NCBI RefSeq assembly: GCF_014282275.1
Contig: NZ_VFIA01000010.1
Span: 62,001-126,000 of the forward strand
Reading direction: 5' to 3'
DNA length: 64,000 nt
Source: Spirosoma utsteinense
Lineage (GTDB): Bacteria; Bacteroidota; Bacteroidia; Cytophagales; Spirosomataceae
Part shown: positions 34,451 to 44,900 of the stretch, piece after piece
Layout of the letters: each line of letters opens with the position of its first letter
Position numbering within the stretch: the stretch's first letter is position 1
Translations under genes and position numbers: made by a program
The notes under the pieces: generated by a model
Told to the model about the DNA's origin: nothing
What the model saw: the letters and a program-made list of their open reading frames with translations, nothing else
Database searches by the model: none

Positions 34451-36421
34451 TTACTCTTTCAGCTTTTCACCCATTTTATAAGGTATTATTATCTCGAACG
34501 ATGAGCCCTCACCCAGCCGGCTCTCGACCCTGATCTGGCCGTGATGTTCATCCACCATTTTTTTGACGTAGCTGAGGCCCAGCCCAAATCCTTTTACATC
34601 GTGGCGGTTTCCCGTAGGTACCCGGTAAAACTTCTCAAATACCCGGCTAATCTGATCTTTGGTCATTCCCAGTCCCTGGTCAGTTACCGTAATGCTGACA
34701 CCCTCTGGCAAACTGCGTGTTTGAAGGGTTATGTGCGGCTGATTGGGCGAATACTTGATAGCGTTGTCGAGCAGGTTGTAGATGATATTGGTCAGGTGAA
34801 CCTCATCGGCGTCAACAAGCTCATGTTCAGCGTCAAAATCCAGTTCAACCTCACCTTCCCGCTGCTCGATCTGGAGCCCGATGTTATTAAGCACTTTTTC
34901 AATGATATCGTGAATATTAACCTGCGTCAGCTTCAGAACGATTTCACCCCGATCCAAGAGTGCCATTTGCAGCACCTTCTCAACGTGTGATCCCAACCGG
35001 CGATTTTCATCGCGAATAATACCCATGTAACGCGTTAGGCGCTGGTCTACACCCGCCCCGGCTACTGCCCGACCATCTGCCACGTCGCCTGTATGTACCG
35101 CGTCGGATAGGCCAGATACGCCAGCCACCATAACAGCATCAGCAGGACTCGCGCTGGCTGATCGCAGTTGCTCCTGCGCCATTTCAACCGCTAGTGAAAT
35201 AGTCGAAATAGGCGTTTTAAACTCATGAGTCATATTATTAATGAAGTCGTTCTTGATATCGGCCAGTTTCTTCTGCTTAACGATCGTGGTGATGGCGATA
35301 TAAAAACAAGCTAGTATCACCAGCAACAGTACCGCCGATGCGCCAAACGTAAACCCTAGCCGACTCAGAATAAACTGCTGTTGGGTAGGAAAATAGACGT
35401 ATACATAATTACCCGTCTCCAGAAGATTATTGGGAAACAAAGCAGCCTTGTAGCCATCAGCATCGAACTGTTTGGGCTCGGTACCCATCGATGTAAACAA
35501 AAAACTTGGCTGAAGGCGCGTCCGGACACCATAGGCAAACGGAATGCGAATGCCCCGTTCATCCAATGACTGCCGTAGAAGTGTATCCAACGCCAGGCGG
35601 TTGACGCGATCTTCGATGGGCCGATCAGAGAGCAACAGTCCTTTCAGTACATCCTTAATCATGTGCGACTGCTCTTCGGCACGGTGCTGGCTTAAACTAG
35701 CTGGCTTACTGACGGTTTCGGAAGCAGCTAGCCCACTGCTAGCACTCGCTTGTTGCTTTTGCTGTTTGGCAGCGCGCCGGATACGGTTCCGGACAACACG
35801 GGCCGTAGAGTCCTGGCGCCGGGCCGTTTGCGCTACCTGTGTGTTGATTCGGTTCAGTTCGTCGGTCAACACGTGCTCGACCCAATGGTCGAACTGTTGC
35901 TGTTGGGCCAACTGCGTTTGCCAGTCACCAACGGCCATTAGTTCATCCTGCTGTCGGAAAAACTCCTCCACAACCACCATCTGATCGACTGATAGCGGAT
36001 GAACGGTTGGATGCAGCACATCGGATTGAACGACTACAGCTCCGGCTGGCATCATACCCGGCGGAACAGTCATTCGCTCTGTTGAGGCCGGTGGTACACT
36101 ACGCCTGGATCGACTTTTTGCCAACTCGTCTGCTTTCGTTTCTTTCGGTGTGATGGCCGAAGCCGGTTTTGTTTCTTTCCGGGCAATAGCCATCAGCCGA
36201 TCCTGCTGCTCTCGCGCATGAATCCGCTGTTTGGTCAGGTACACGATCTCCTGCCGCTCCAGTGTCCGGACAACCTCCTGTAGCGCGTCGGTGACTTTGT
36301 AGGCGAACTGCTCTTTCTGTAGCTGAAGCGCGCTCCCGATCCAGTACAATTGCACGCCAACGAGGCCCAGCAACCCTACAGCCATCAGCGCGACGATCCA
36401 GCCTATGCGTTGTTTCGACAT
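34451..36421 (-). CDS. Membrane sensor histidine kinase with insertion in the HisKA region
   Basis: A 656-residue kinase. TM1 is about residues 8-30, and the periplasmic sensor about 31-355 contains low-complexity K/S/P-rich and Q-rich stretches. TM2 is about 356-380. The DHp motif NNMTHEFKTPIST has phosphorylated His399. The HATPase domain shows NIIYNLLDNAIKYSP, DQGLGMTKDQ and GFGLGLSYVKKMV. Unusually, about 40 residues rich in Ala, Ser, Gly, Asp and Val (approximately 421-461) separate the two DHp helices. No sensor domain is recognised. It is upstream of the response regulator gene and divergent from the secreted protein gene at 36600. Confidence 0.92.
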   Translation of the reverse strand: MSKQRIGWIVALMAVGLLGLVGVQLYWIGSALQLQKEQFAYKVTDALQEVVRTLERQEIVYLTKQRIHAREQQDRLMAIARKETKPASAITPKETKADELAKSRSRRSVPPASTERMTVPPGMMPAGAVVVQSDVLHPTVHPLSVDQMVVVEEFFRQQDELMAVGDWQTQLAQQQQFDHWVEHVLTDELNRINTQVAQTARRQDSTARVVRNRIRRAAKQQKQQASASSGLAASETVSKPASLSQHRAEEQSHMIKDVLKGLLLSDRPIEDRVNRLALDTLLRQSLDERGIRIPFAYGVRTRLQPSFLFTSMGTEPKQFDADGYKAALFPNNLLETGNYVYVYFPTQQQFILSRLGFTFGASAVLLLVILACFYIAITTIVKQKKLADIKNDFINNMTHEFKTPISTISLAVEMAQEQLRSASASPADAVMVAGVSGLSDAVHTGDVADGRAVAGAGVDQRLTRYMGIIRDENRRLGSHVEKVLQMALLDRGEIVLKLTQVNIHDIIEKVLNNIGLQIEQREGEVELDFDAEHELVDADEVHLTNIIYNLLDNAIKYSPNQPHITLQTRSLPEGVSITVTDQGLGMTKDQISRVFEKFYRVPTGNRHDVKGFGLGLSYVKKMVDEHHGQIRVESRLGEGSSFEIIIPYKMGEKLKE

Positions 36422-36599
36422 TTTCTTTACTCACTCATGCAACCTTCGCTCGAATTTGTCATCTATTGAAAAAAACGAGAGGGTCGTCGGTAAAAGTACG
36501 AATCACTACGGCCACTCATTGGCCCTTTAACAAACTTTAACAGACGCATGACGCTACCGTTCAACCAACTTTATTTCACTGAGTAACTGCTTTATACTT

Positions 36600-37427
36600 A
36601 TGAAAAAAACAGTTTTTGTCCGCTACCGGTTCGTTCCGGCACTGCTGCTCGCGTTTGGCCTGAGTAGTTTGGCAACGGCTCAAAAAGCCGAAACTACCCC
36701 CCCTAAGTCAGGTGGAAAAGAAGTCAACGTCCGCATCATCGAACGCAATGGCGACGACGTGCGTGAAACCGAACGTACGTACCGTATTGATGGAATGACC
36801 GACCCCGAACGGGATAGACTGGTTATGAAACTGGTCGATTCACTCAAAGCAAACCGCCCGAAAGGCACCGGTCAACACCAGATGACCATTATCCTCGACG
36901 ATACAGACGGCGACCGTATTGTCCGTAGATCCCGACCGAACGTAAGCAAAGAGCGCGCCCCAGCGGATGCCTATGCCCGTCGCGGCAGACAACCCCGCGT
37001 GGGTCGCGACCCATGGGATAGTCAAACCTGGGAGTACGAATTTCGGCGGGGTACTGACTCCCTGGCCGATCAGATGAGCCGCTTCCGCTTCCAGATTCCC
37101 CGGGATTGGGACCGTCAGCTGGCCCGTCCGTTTGAAGACTGGGCCCGGACTATGAGTAATAAGCCTTCTACCATTCGTGGATTGGAGGCTTACCCCAACA
37201 ACCCTGATCGTAATCAGCTGGACGTGCGGTTTACAGCGCCCGCCAAAGGCGATGTCAGCATTATCGTAACCAACCCAAAAGGTAAAGAAGTGGCGCGTCG
37301 TGACATAAAAGACTTCTCCGGCGAATTTGTAGGGCAAATCGATTTAGGAAAAAAGCCTGAAGGAACTTACTTCATTACAGTTACTCAAAACCAGGATGGT
37401 GCCGTAAAGCGTGTACTGGTCGATTAA
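36600..37427 (+). CDS. Exported protein with a type IX sorting-like C-terminal domain
   Basis: A 275-residue protein with a signal peptide (LLAFGLSSLATAQ). The middle is charged and partly disordered, with RRGRQPRVGRDPWDS-type segments. The last 80 residues (YPNNPDRNQLDVRF...EGTYFITVTQ) resemble the type A sorting beta-sandwich of type IX secretion substrates, with PN, GKEV and GTYF-like positions. The gene diverges from the histidine kinase, so it may be a target or partner of that system (inference). Confidence 0.72.
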   Translation: MKKTVFVRYRFVPALLLAFGLSSLATAQKAETTPPKSGGKEVNVRIIERNGDDVRETERTYRIDGMTDPERDRLVMKLVDSLKANRPKGTGQHQMTIILDDTDGDRIVRRSRPNVSKERAPADAYARRGRQPRVGRDPWDSQTWEYEFRRGTDSLADQMSRFRFQIPRDWDRQLARPFEDWARTMSNKPSTIRGLEAYPNNPDRNQLDVRFTAPAKGDVSIIVTNPKGKEVARRDIKDFSGEFVGQIDLGKKPEGTYFITVTQNQDGAVKRVLVD

Positions 37428-37543
37428 AATTCAATGGTAGTGCTTAACACCGGGCACTACCATTGAAAAAATATTTAGTACTATGCTATACAAGATACCA
37501 AACAAAACCTATAACTTTGCGTTGTACTTTAAAACAAACGGTC

Positions 37544-37789
37544 ATGAAAACCCTGTTGACAATTGGAATTTTACTGGTTGGGCTGAGCGGAGAAGCGCTG
37601 AGCATGGGGCATCCGCATAATGTGTTTGCGGCCCGTAAGCAAATGCGAGCTAAAACATTGGGATCGATTGCTAAGTCAAATCCATCGGCATGTCCATCCT
37701 GGCAACCCGTTGTCCACATTAATAAGCATGCATTCAGCAAGCGCTTATTAGCCGCTCTATCACGTATGCAGCCATCGCAGGCGTACTGA
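37544..37789 (+). CDS. Small exported protein of unknown function
   Basis: An 81-residue protein from ATG 37544 with a predicted signal peptide (LLTIGILLVGLSGEALS). The mature chain is basic, with HPHN and a single Cys (SACPSWQPV). I recognise no family. A TAACTTTG -7-like element lies at 37512-37519, without a clear -33. It ends 1 base before the convergent rhodanese gene stop. An upstream TTG in frame (37463) is less likely to be the start. Confidence 0.55.
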   Translation: MKTLLTIGILLVGLSGEALSMGHPHNVFAARKQMRAKTLGSIAKSNPSACPSWQPVVHINKHAFSKRLLAALSRMQPSQAY

Positions 37790-37790
37790 G

Positions 37791-38291
37791 CTACTCGTAC
37801 ACCTTATTGCCCCGCTTCAACCAGATACCCCACAAACGCGAATACGCGTGGACACGCTCCGTGGGCTTCCCCTGCTTATCTACCACTGGGTTTCCTTCGT
37901 TAACCCATTCGAACAAACTACCGTATAGGTTGTGAACGTGCGTATAGCCCGCAGCCAGTAGTTTCTCTCCAACCCGTTCACTTCGGTACCCTACCGAGCA
38001 ATACAGGACCACATTTGCCTGTTTGGGAATGTTTCGAACTCGTTTCAAATCGAAGTCGTCATAACCAACCCACTGCGCATTGGGCAAATGACTAACGTCA
38101 TATTCTGACCGGGCTCTTGTATCCAGCAACACCACATCAGGCATTTTTTTCAGTTCACCGACGGTAACCAGCGGTACTGTTTTTTTGTACATCGTTTCGA
38201 GCATCGCTCCATACGTCCTGCTGGTTGTCTGTGCCAGTACAACAGCTCCCGTCATTAACAGCAGGCTCAAAAGGACCCAGAATAGCTTCAT
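37791..38291 (-). CDS. Exported rhodanese-like sulfurtransferase domain protein
   Basis: A 166-residue protein with a signal peptide (LLSLLLMTGAVVLAQ). The rhodanese domain shows VVLLDTRARSEYDVSHLPNA and an active-site loop CSVGYRSERV with the catalytic Cys. Rhodaneses move sulfane sulfur or act in redox homeostasis; an exported form probably works in the periplasm. Its acceptor is unknown. Confidence 0.9.
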   Translation of the reverse strand: MKLFWVLLSLLLMTGAVVLAQTTSRTYGAMLETMYKKTVPLVTVGELKKMPDVVLLDTRARSEYDVSHLPNAQWVGYDDFDLKRVRNIPKQANVVLYCSVGYRSERVGEKLLAAGYTHVHNLYGSLFEWVNEGNPVVDKQGKPTERVHAYSRLWGIWLKRGNKVYE

Positions 38292-38550
38292 AGTGTGACA
38301 CTTTATAAGCAGTGAACGTATCCCTGCGCGCCTACAACAGGCAAAATTGTTAGTCAGTTGCTAAAGTAAATAACGGTTGCGACTTGTTCCGATTTTTACG
38401 ACGTTACCAAACAAATCATATGGCTTTATTCGTTAAAATCGTTGATTATTCAACGGCAGGTTATGGTTTACGCCCATGTTTGGCTACTTTTATGGTTCGA
38501 CACTAAACCACCGATAGCTGACTGTACCTTCTTTTACCCATTGAGTACCT

Positions 38551-41500
38551 ATGCGGAACAACATCATACGGCCGGTTTTGCTTGTCGGCTTGCTGTCCGT
38601 CAGTTTATTGACTGCGTTTGGCCTGACGAATCCAGGACGTACTATATGGACCCGGCTGGCGCTTCCTAAAACCCCTTACAAGGCAACTCCCAAACGGGCG
38701 GTTACCCCCCCCGTTATTCACCCACGTACATACGCCAAACCGGTTGAGGTCTTTGCTATGTCTATCAGTGGTGAGCATTGGGTAGATAGTGTGTTTAACA
38801 CGCTGACACCTGAACAAAAAGTCGGGCAGTTCTTTATGGTCGCGACGTTCTCGAACCGCCATGAGAATCATTACCAATACATAGACCACCTCATCCAGAG
38901 CAACCACGTTGGGGGCCTTATCTTCTTTCAGGGTGGCCCACACCGCCAGGCGGTTTTAACCAATCGGTACCAGGCGCAGGCTAAAGTACCTCTGTTAATC
39001 GGTATCGACGGCGAATGGGGGTTGGGCATGCGGCTGGACAGCACCATGGATTTCCCCAAACAAATGTCGCTTGGGGCTATACGTGACAATGAGCTTATCT
39101 ACCGGATGGGTGCCGAAATCGGTCGGCAGTGTCAGCGTCTGGGTATTCATATCAATTTTGCGCCTGTTTCAGACATCAACAGTAACCCTGCTAATCCAGT
39201 CATCGGGGTGCGGTCTTTCGGCGAATCCAAAGAGAACGTAGCGCTTAAAGCGTCGGCTTACATGCGCGGTTTACAGGGAACGCACGTCATCGCTACTGCC
39301 AAGCATTTTCCGGGACATGGCAATACTAATGTCGATTCGCATCATTCGTTGCCAACGGTTAGCCGATCGTCGGAGCAAATGCGTGACATTGATCTGTACC
39401 CCTTCCGCAAACTTATTGCCGATAGTCTGATGGGCGTCGTAACCGGGCATTTACACGTACCGGTTATGGATAATACGCCTGCTCTGGCAGCAACCTTATC
39501 GGAAAAGATCGTTACCGAACTGCTTAAGAACGAGCTGGGTTTTCGGGGTCTTGTGTTCACCGATGCCCTGAATATGGGGGGTATCAGCCATTCGCCCAAG
39601 ACAATGGATATCAACCTGCGGGCATTGATTGCGGGTAATGATATTTTGCTTTATCCGGAGAACGTCCGGGAAGCGGCACAGCATATCCTGAATGCGGTTC
39701 AGCAGGGCATTATTTCCCAGTCGTTCATCGACGAAAAAGTAAAGAAAATTCTGCGGGCTAAATACTGGGCGGGGTTGAGTACATACAAACCTATTGACCT
39801 CGCCGGGTTATCGTCGGACTTGAACTCGCCCGAGGCCGAACTCCTGAAACGCGAGCTATGCGAACAGTCTGTAACCCTGGTTAACAATCAGAACGGGATA
39901 CTGCCTTTCAATCGGCTGGACACCCTGCGGTTTGCTTCTATAGCCATTGGTGCCGATGCGGGCAATGTTTTCCAAAAGACGCTGAACCAGTATGCCCCGT
40001 TTCAGACAGTTGCCTTGCCGGAGAAACTTACTTCAGAAGCCGATCTTAACACCATACTGGCTCAGGTTAATGACGCCAACGTCGCTGTCGTCAGCTTCCA
40101 CCGGATGAGCGAATCGGCTACACGCCGGTACGGTATCACCAAACAGTCCCTCGATCTGATCGCCCGCCTGAAACAACGAGGCACTAAAGTCATTGTTACT
40201 GCTTTTGGATCGCCTTACAGCCTTCCTCAGTTCACTGGCACCGACGCGCTGGTATGCGCTTATCAGGATATCGATGAGATGCAGCAGGTGGTTCCGCAGA
40301 TGTTGTTCGGTGGGTTGGGCACCCGTGGCATGCTTCCTATTTCATCGGGCGATCTCCTGATTGGCATGGGTGAAGGCATCAACCCGGAAGGCCGGCTGTC
40401 TATAGGATCTCCGGAAAGTGTAGGAATGAAGTCGGCTATTCTGGCTAAAATCGATGCCATTGCGCAGGGAGCTGTGCGGGATCATGTTGTACCAGGCTGC
40501 GAGATCCTGGTAGCCCGTCGGGGAAAAGTTGTTTACAACAAAAATTTCGGTGCCCTGACCTATGCTCCCGGAGCCGAGAAGGTTACTGACGAAACACTGT
40601 ACGATCTGGCATCGCTGACCAAAGTACTGGCTACGCTGCAATCGGTGATGGTGCTTTACGACCGTAAACAAATCGATCTGACTCAGAAGGCCTCGGCTTA
40701 CCTACCTGAACTCCGGGGTACCAATAAGCAAAACATCGTCATTCAGGATTTGCTCTGGCACCAGTCGGGTATGGTCTCCTATTACCCCACTACCTGGGAC
40801 CGTACGCGAAAATCCGGTGGAGGCCTGAAGGCCGAGTTTTATAACCCCACCCCCGACAGCCTGCATACACTCCAGGTAGCCCCATCGCTCTGGGCTGTTC
40901 CCGCCTTGCGGGATTCGGTCTGGAAGTGGGTTGTTCAGTCGCCGATGTCGCGAAAGAATGACGAATCCGGCAAACCTGCTTATGTGTATAGCGACCTGAA
41001 CTTTCTGACGCTGCAAAAAATTGTGGAACGCGTCAGCCAGCAACCGCTGGACAAATTCGTAACCGAGAATATCTATAAACCCCTGGGGTTGCACCAACTG
41101 GGTTTTACGCCACTGCTACGGCTTAAGAACCCGCATTGCGCTCCCACAGAGCAGGACACCTACTACCGGAATCAATTGCTGGTTGGAACCGTACACGATC
41201 AGATGGCCGCCGTACAGGGAGGAATTTCTGGTCATGCAGGGCTGTTCGGCAATGCCCGCGACATTGCCACGCTCCTTCAAATGAACCTACAGAAAGGTAT
41301 GTACGGACAACAGCGTATTTTAAATCCAATGACGGTGCCTTACTTTACCCAGACGCTCAGTAGCCGGAGTCACCGTTCATTGGGATGGGACAAACCAAAT
41401 CCTGAAAGTCCAAGCAGTGTCTATATGGCTTCTCAAGCTTCGGCCCGCTCCTTTGGTCACACCGGTTTTACCGGTAATGTAGTTTGGGTTGATCCGGATG

Positions 41501-41619
41501 AGGAGCTTGTTTTCGTGTTTCTATCAAACCGCATTTATCCCACAGCCGGCAACAATTCAATCAATACAACCAAACTTAGACGCCGTATTCACGAAGTCAT
41601 TTATAGCGCTACTGAGTAA
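38551..41619 (+). CDS. GH3 beta-N-acetylglucosaminidase fused to a serine beta-lactamase-fold domain
   Basis: A 1022-residue exported protein. Residues about 70-600 are a NagZ-like GH3 domain with PLLIGIDGEWG, NFAPVSDINSNP, the catalytic KHFPGHGNTNVDSHHSLP loop (Asp/His dyad) and FTDALNMGGI (nucleophile Asp). Residues about 640-1022 form a class C beta-lactamase/esterase domain with SLTK, YVYSDLNF and a HTGFTGN segment. The N-terminus has a signal anchor. GH3 NagZ-type enzymes cleave N-acetylglucosaminyl linkages of peptidoglycan fragments. The second domain may be a peptidase or esterase, so a peptidoglycan recycling or cell-wall role is inferred. The fusion itself occurs elsewhere in Bacteroidota. 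Confidence 0.93.
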   Translation: MRNNIIRPVLLVGLLSVSLLTAFGLTNPGRTIWTRLALPKTPYKATPKRAVTPPVIHPRTYAKPVEVFAMSISGEHWVDSVFNTLTPEQKVGQFFMVATFSNRHENHYQYIDHLIQSNHVGGLIFFQGGPHRQAVLTNRYQAQAKVPLLIGIDGEWGLGMRLDSTMDFPKQMSLGAIRDNELIYRMGAEIGRQCQRLGIHINFAPVSDINSNPANPVIGVRSFGESKENVALKASAYMRGLQGTHVIATAKHFPGHGNTNVDSHHSLPTVSRSSEQMRDIDLYPFRKLIADSLMGVVTGHLHVPVMDNTPALAATLSEKIVTELLKNELGFRGLVFTDALNMGGISHSPKTMDINLRALIAGNDILLYPENVREAAQHILNAVQQGIISQSFIDEKVKKILRAKYWAGLSTYKPIDLAGLSSDLNSPEAELLKRELCEQSVTLVNNQNGILPFNRLDTLRFASIAIGADAGNVFQKTLNQYAPFQTVALPEKLTSEADLNTILAQVNDANVAVVSFHRMSESATRRYGITKQSLDLIARLKQRGTKVIVTAFGSPYSLPQFTGTDALVCAYQDIDEMQQVVPQMLFGGLGTRGMLPISSGDLLIGMGEGINPEGRLSIGSPESVGMKSAILAKIDAIAQGAVRDHVVPGCEILVARRGKVVYNKNFGALTYAPGAEKVTDETLYDLASLTKVLATLQSVMVLYDRKQIDLTQKASAYLPELRGTNKQNIVIQDLLWHQSGMVSYYPTTWDRTRKSGGGLKAEFYNPTPDSLHTLQVAPSLWAVPALRDSVWKWVVQSPMSRKNDESGKPAYVYSDLNFLTLQKIVERVSQQPLDKFVTENIYKPLGLHQLGFTPLLRLKNPHCAPTEQDTYYRNQLLVGTVHDQMAAVQGGISGHAGLFGNARDIATLLQMNLQKGMYGQQRILNPMTVPYFTQTLSSRSHRSLGWDKPNPESPSSVYMASQASARSFGHTGFTGNVVWVDPDEELVFVFLSNRIYPTAGNNSINTTKLRRRIHEVIYSATE

Positions 41620-41677
41620 AGCACTGTAGCAAAAAATCAAACGGATTTCTTTTTTTTGTGACATAATTAGATTATTT

Positions 41678-41708
41678 AATGCCATTACTTACCAGTAATG
41701 GCATTTTT
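41678..41708 (+). terminator. Terminator after the GH3 fusion gene
   Basis: A perfect 12-bp stem (41678-41689 with 41694-41705), TACC loop, then TTTTT. Confidence 0.9.
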
Positions 41709-41763
41709 ATTAGCCTGTAGTTTTCATCTTTGTGGTGGTTATATAATAGTCAATGAACCATAC

Positions 41764-41852
41764 TTGTCAACTAATTGACAATCAGAGCGGGCAGCACATT
41801 TCTACTATATCTGTAGACTTGTTCTACATATATGACAACTCCTTCGTTGTCA
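41764..41852 (+). promoter_or_regulatory. Three dyads upstream of the Ig-repeat protein gene
   Basis: TTGTCAA-CTAA-TTGACAA (41764-41781), TGTAGA-N5-TCTACA (41812-41828) and TGACAAC-N6-GTTGTCA (41833-41852). Two share the TTGTCA/TGACAA core. A -7-like TAACTTTA lies at 41874-41881. These look like sites for a dimeric regulator; none is identified. Confidence 0.5.
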
Positions 41853-41911
41853 GATTGTAGCCTGTAAAAGCATTAACTTTAACCATTGAACAGTTTCATT
41901 ACATCACCTGT

Positions 41912-44900
41912 ATGAAAGGACGTAACGTTTACGCTTACTTTTTTGTGTGGTTATTCATCAGCGGAGTATGCGCAAACGCCTATTCCCAGACGATAACCAC
42001 TAATTCCGTTGCTCCGGCAACTATCTGTCCGGGTAAGACCGTCACTGTAACCTTCTCAACAACGGGCACCTTCAATGCAGGCAATATGTTCACGGCGCAA
42101 CTGTCTGATGCGACCGGTACTTTTGGTGCCAGCCCAACGATCATTGGTAGCATGTCAGGCGTAATCGCCGGTTTGATTACAGCCACGATTCCCAACGATA
42201 CACCAGAAGGCAATTCGTACAGGGTTCGCGTCGTGTCAAGCGCACCGGCCAGGACCGGTTCCAGTAGCGCGCAGGTTCTGACAGTGGCAACTACCGTGGC
42301 CCCCGGCGTAACACCGCCCGCGCCCTATTGTGCCGGTGATACCCCGGCTGGGCTTATTGCAACGCCATCGGCGGGTGGCACACTAAACTGGTATGGCACG
42401 AGCGCTACGGGCGGAACAGCCACTCCTGTTGCACCAACGCCGACCAGCAGTGGCACGTACTATGTGAGCCAGACTGTTAACGGCTGCGAAGGACCCAGAG
42501 CTTCCATCACCGTAACCGTCAAAGCGAAACCAGCTAAGCCCGGCACCAGTCCCGTAAGTTACTGCGCCGGACAAACGGCAAGCTCACTATCAGCCACGCC
42601 ATCGGCGGGTGGCACGCTGAACTGGTATGGCACGAACGCCACGGGTGGAACAGCCACTCCTGTTGCACCAACGCCGACCAGCAGTGGCACGTACTATGTG
42701 AGCCAGACTGTTAACGGCTGCGAAAGTGATCGGGCCAGCCTTGTAGTCACGATCAGCGCCATACCGGCTGCCCCAACGGCTACCGATCCGCCCCCTTTCT
42801 GCAAAGGGGCTTCGGCTACAGACCTTACTGCCAACGGCCAGAACCTGCTCTGGTACGGTACCAACATGACGGGAGGTACCGGTGATAGAAAAGCTCCACA
42901 ACCCGGCACAACCAACGTCGGAACTACAAATTATTACGTCAGCCAGACAATTAACGGCTGTGAAAGCCCTCGAAAATCCATTGCGGTAGTAGTTAAAGAC
43001 ACACCGGCAGCGCCGGCTTTCACGCCAGCACCGACTTATTGCCAGGGCCAGACAGCTACTGCACTAGTGGCTACTCCTTCCACGGGAGCCACGTTAAACT
43101 GGTATGGCACGAGCGCTACGGGTGGAACAAGTTCACCTTCAGCACCAACGCCTAACACTTTGCAGGCTGAAACGGTCATGTATTATGTGAGCCAAACGCT
43201 CGATGGCTGTGAAAGTTCTCGTGCAGCTATCAGTGTAGTAACCCGACCAACACCAGCTGCACCACAGACATCGGCGCTTGCCCTTTGCCAGAACCGCCCA
43301 CCAACGACGCTATCAGCAACGCCATCGGCCAATGGAACCCTAAACTGGTATGGCACCAGCGCCAGTGGTGGTACTGCCTCAGCCACGGCACCAGTTCCGC
43401 CCACCGAAGTGCCAGGAACACAAACATATTATGTTAGTCAGACAGTAAACGGTTGTGAAAGCCCACGAGCCAGCCTGGTAGTTACAATCAATACCGTGCC
43501 AGTCGCCCCCACCGCTACCCCGCCCAACGCTTACTGCGAAGGAAGCACAGCCGTAGCGCTAGTCGCTACCGGAACAGGTTTGCGTTGGTATGGTACCAGC
43601 GCTACAGGTGGCACCGGTACCAGTGGCGCTACCGTTCCAGCCACCACTACCGTTGGCACAACAAACTATTACGTTACCCAAACTGTCGCCGGTTGCGAAA
43701 GTGACCGGACAGCCATTCCGGTTCGGGTGAAAGATACACCCGATAGGCCCGTAACGGCGGCCATTGACTTTTGCCAGAATACACCAGCGCCAACACTGAC
43801 AGCGACAACAGTGACGAGTGCAACGACAAGTTGGTTTGGAACGAACGCAACAGGCGGTACGGCGTCTGCCACACCGCCGACGCCAGCCATATCGACTGTC
43901 GGCACAACGACCTATTACGTCAGTCAGACACTGGACGGTTGTGAAAGCCCGCGGGCTAGCCTGAGTGTACGGGTGAAAGAAACGCCTGGGGCTCCGGGTG
44001 TAAGCCGGATTAGTTTCTGTAACAACAGCAGCGCTCAGCCGCTTACGGCCAGTGGTTCGAATATTAAATGGTTCGACGCCACTGGATCGCCCCTGAGCAA
44101 TGCACCTACACCAGCAACGAACAGCGTAGGAGACCAGACCTTTAAAGCCTCTCAAACAAGTAACGAAGGCTGTGAGGGCCCAAAAGCAGATTTAGTCGTT
44201 ACCATCAAACCATTGCCGGGTTCGCCCAGCGTAGCCAATCTCAACTTTTGTCAGGCTCAAACCGATCAGCCCGGTCAAAATATCTCAGCACTCTCGGCAG
44301 GTGGCCAGAATCTTCGCTGGTACAACACGAATGGCAGTGCCTTGCAGAGCGCACCGATACCGTCCATTAGTCAGACAGGCGTTCAGACCTACCAGGTCAG
44401 CCAGACGGTCGACAATTGCGAAGGAAGTCGTGCTACGCTACAGGTGACCGTCAACACAACCGCAGCACCAGTAGTGGCCAAACCGTTGGTTGCCTATTGT
44501 ATCAACGATAAAGCAACACCCCTACAGGCAACGATCGAATCAGGCGCTACGGCACGATGGGTCGATCCTTACAACCGGCTTAGCAACGAAGCACCAACAC
44601 CCTCTACGATTAACACGAATATCGACCCGGCAGGCGATCCGTTTTTTGTGTATCAGATTGGTAGTAATGGCTGCTACAGCGCCCGATCAACGATCCGTGT
44701 TGTGGTCAACACGACACCGACACTTTCTCTGGCGGCCCTTAGAACCAATGTCAATCTGGGTGTACGGGTTCCGCTAAAACTAACATTCACAGGATCGGCG
44801 CCGTACAGCTACACCATTACGGGTGGTTATACAGGCACCTCACTAGCCAGTGACACGACCATATCCGTATTGCCGCGGGGCAACACAACCTATCAGGTAT

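Noticed and set aside
43559-44155. A minus-strand frame of 198 codons
   Set aside because: It is an artefact of the repetitive Ig-array sequence, rich in Cys/Arg/Trp in an antisense frame.
42290-44720. CRISPR-like array
   Set aside because: The regular spacing comes from in-frame protein repeats. There are no short identical repeats with unique spacers and no cas genes.
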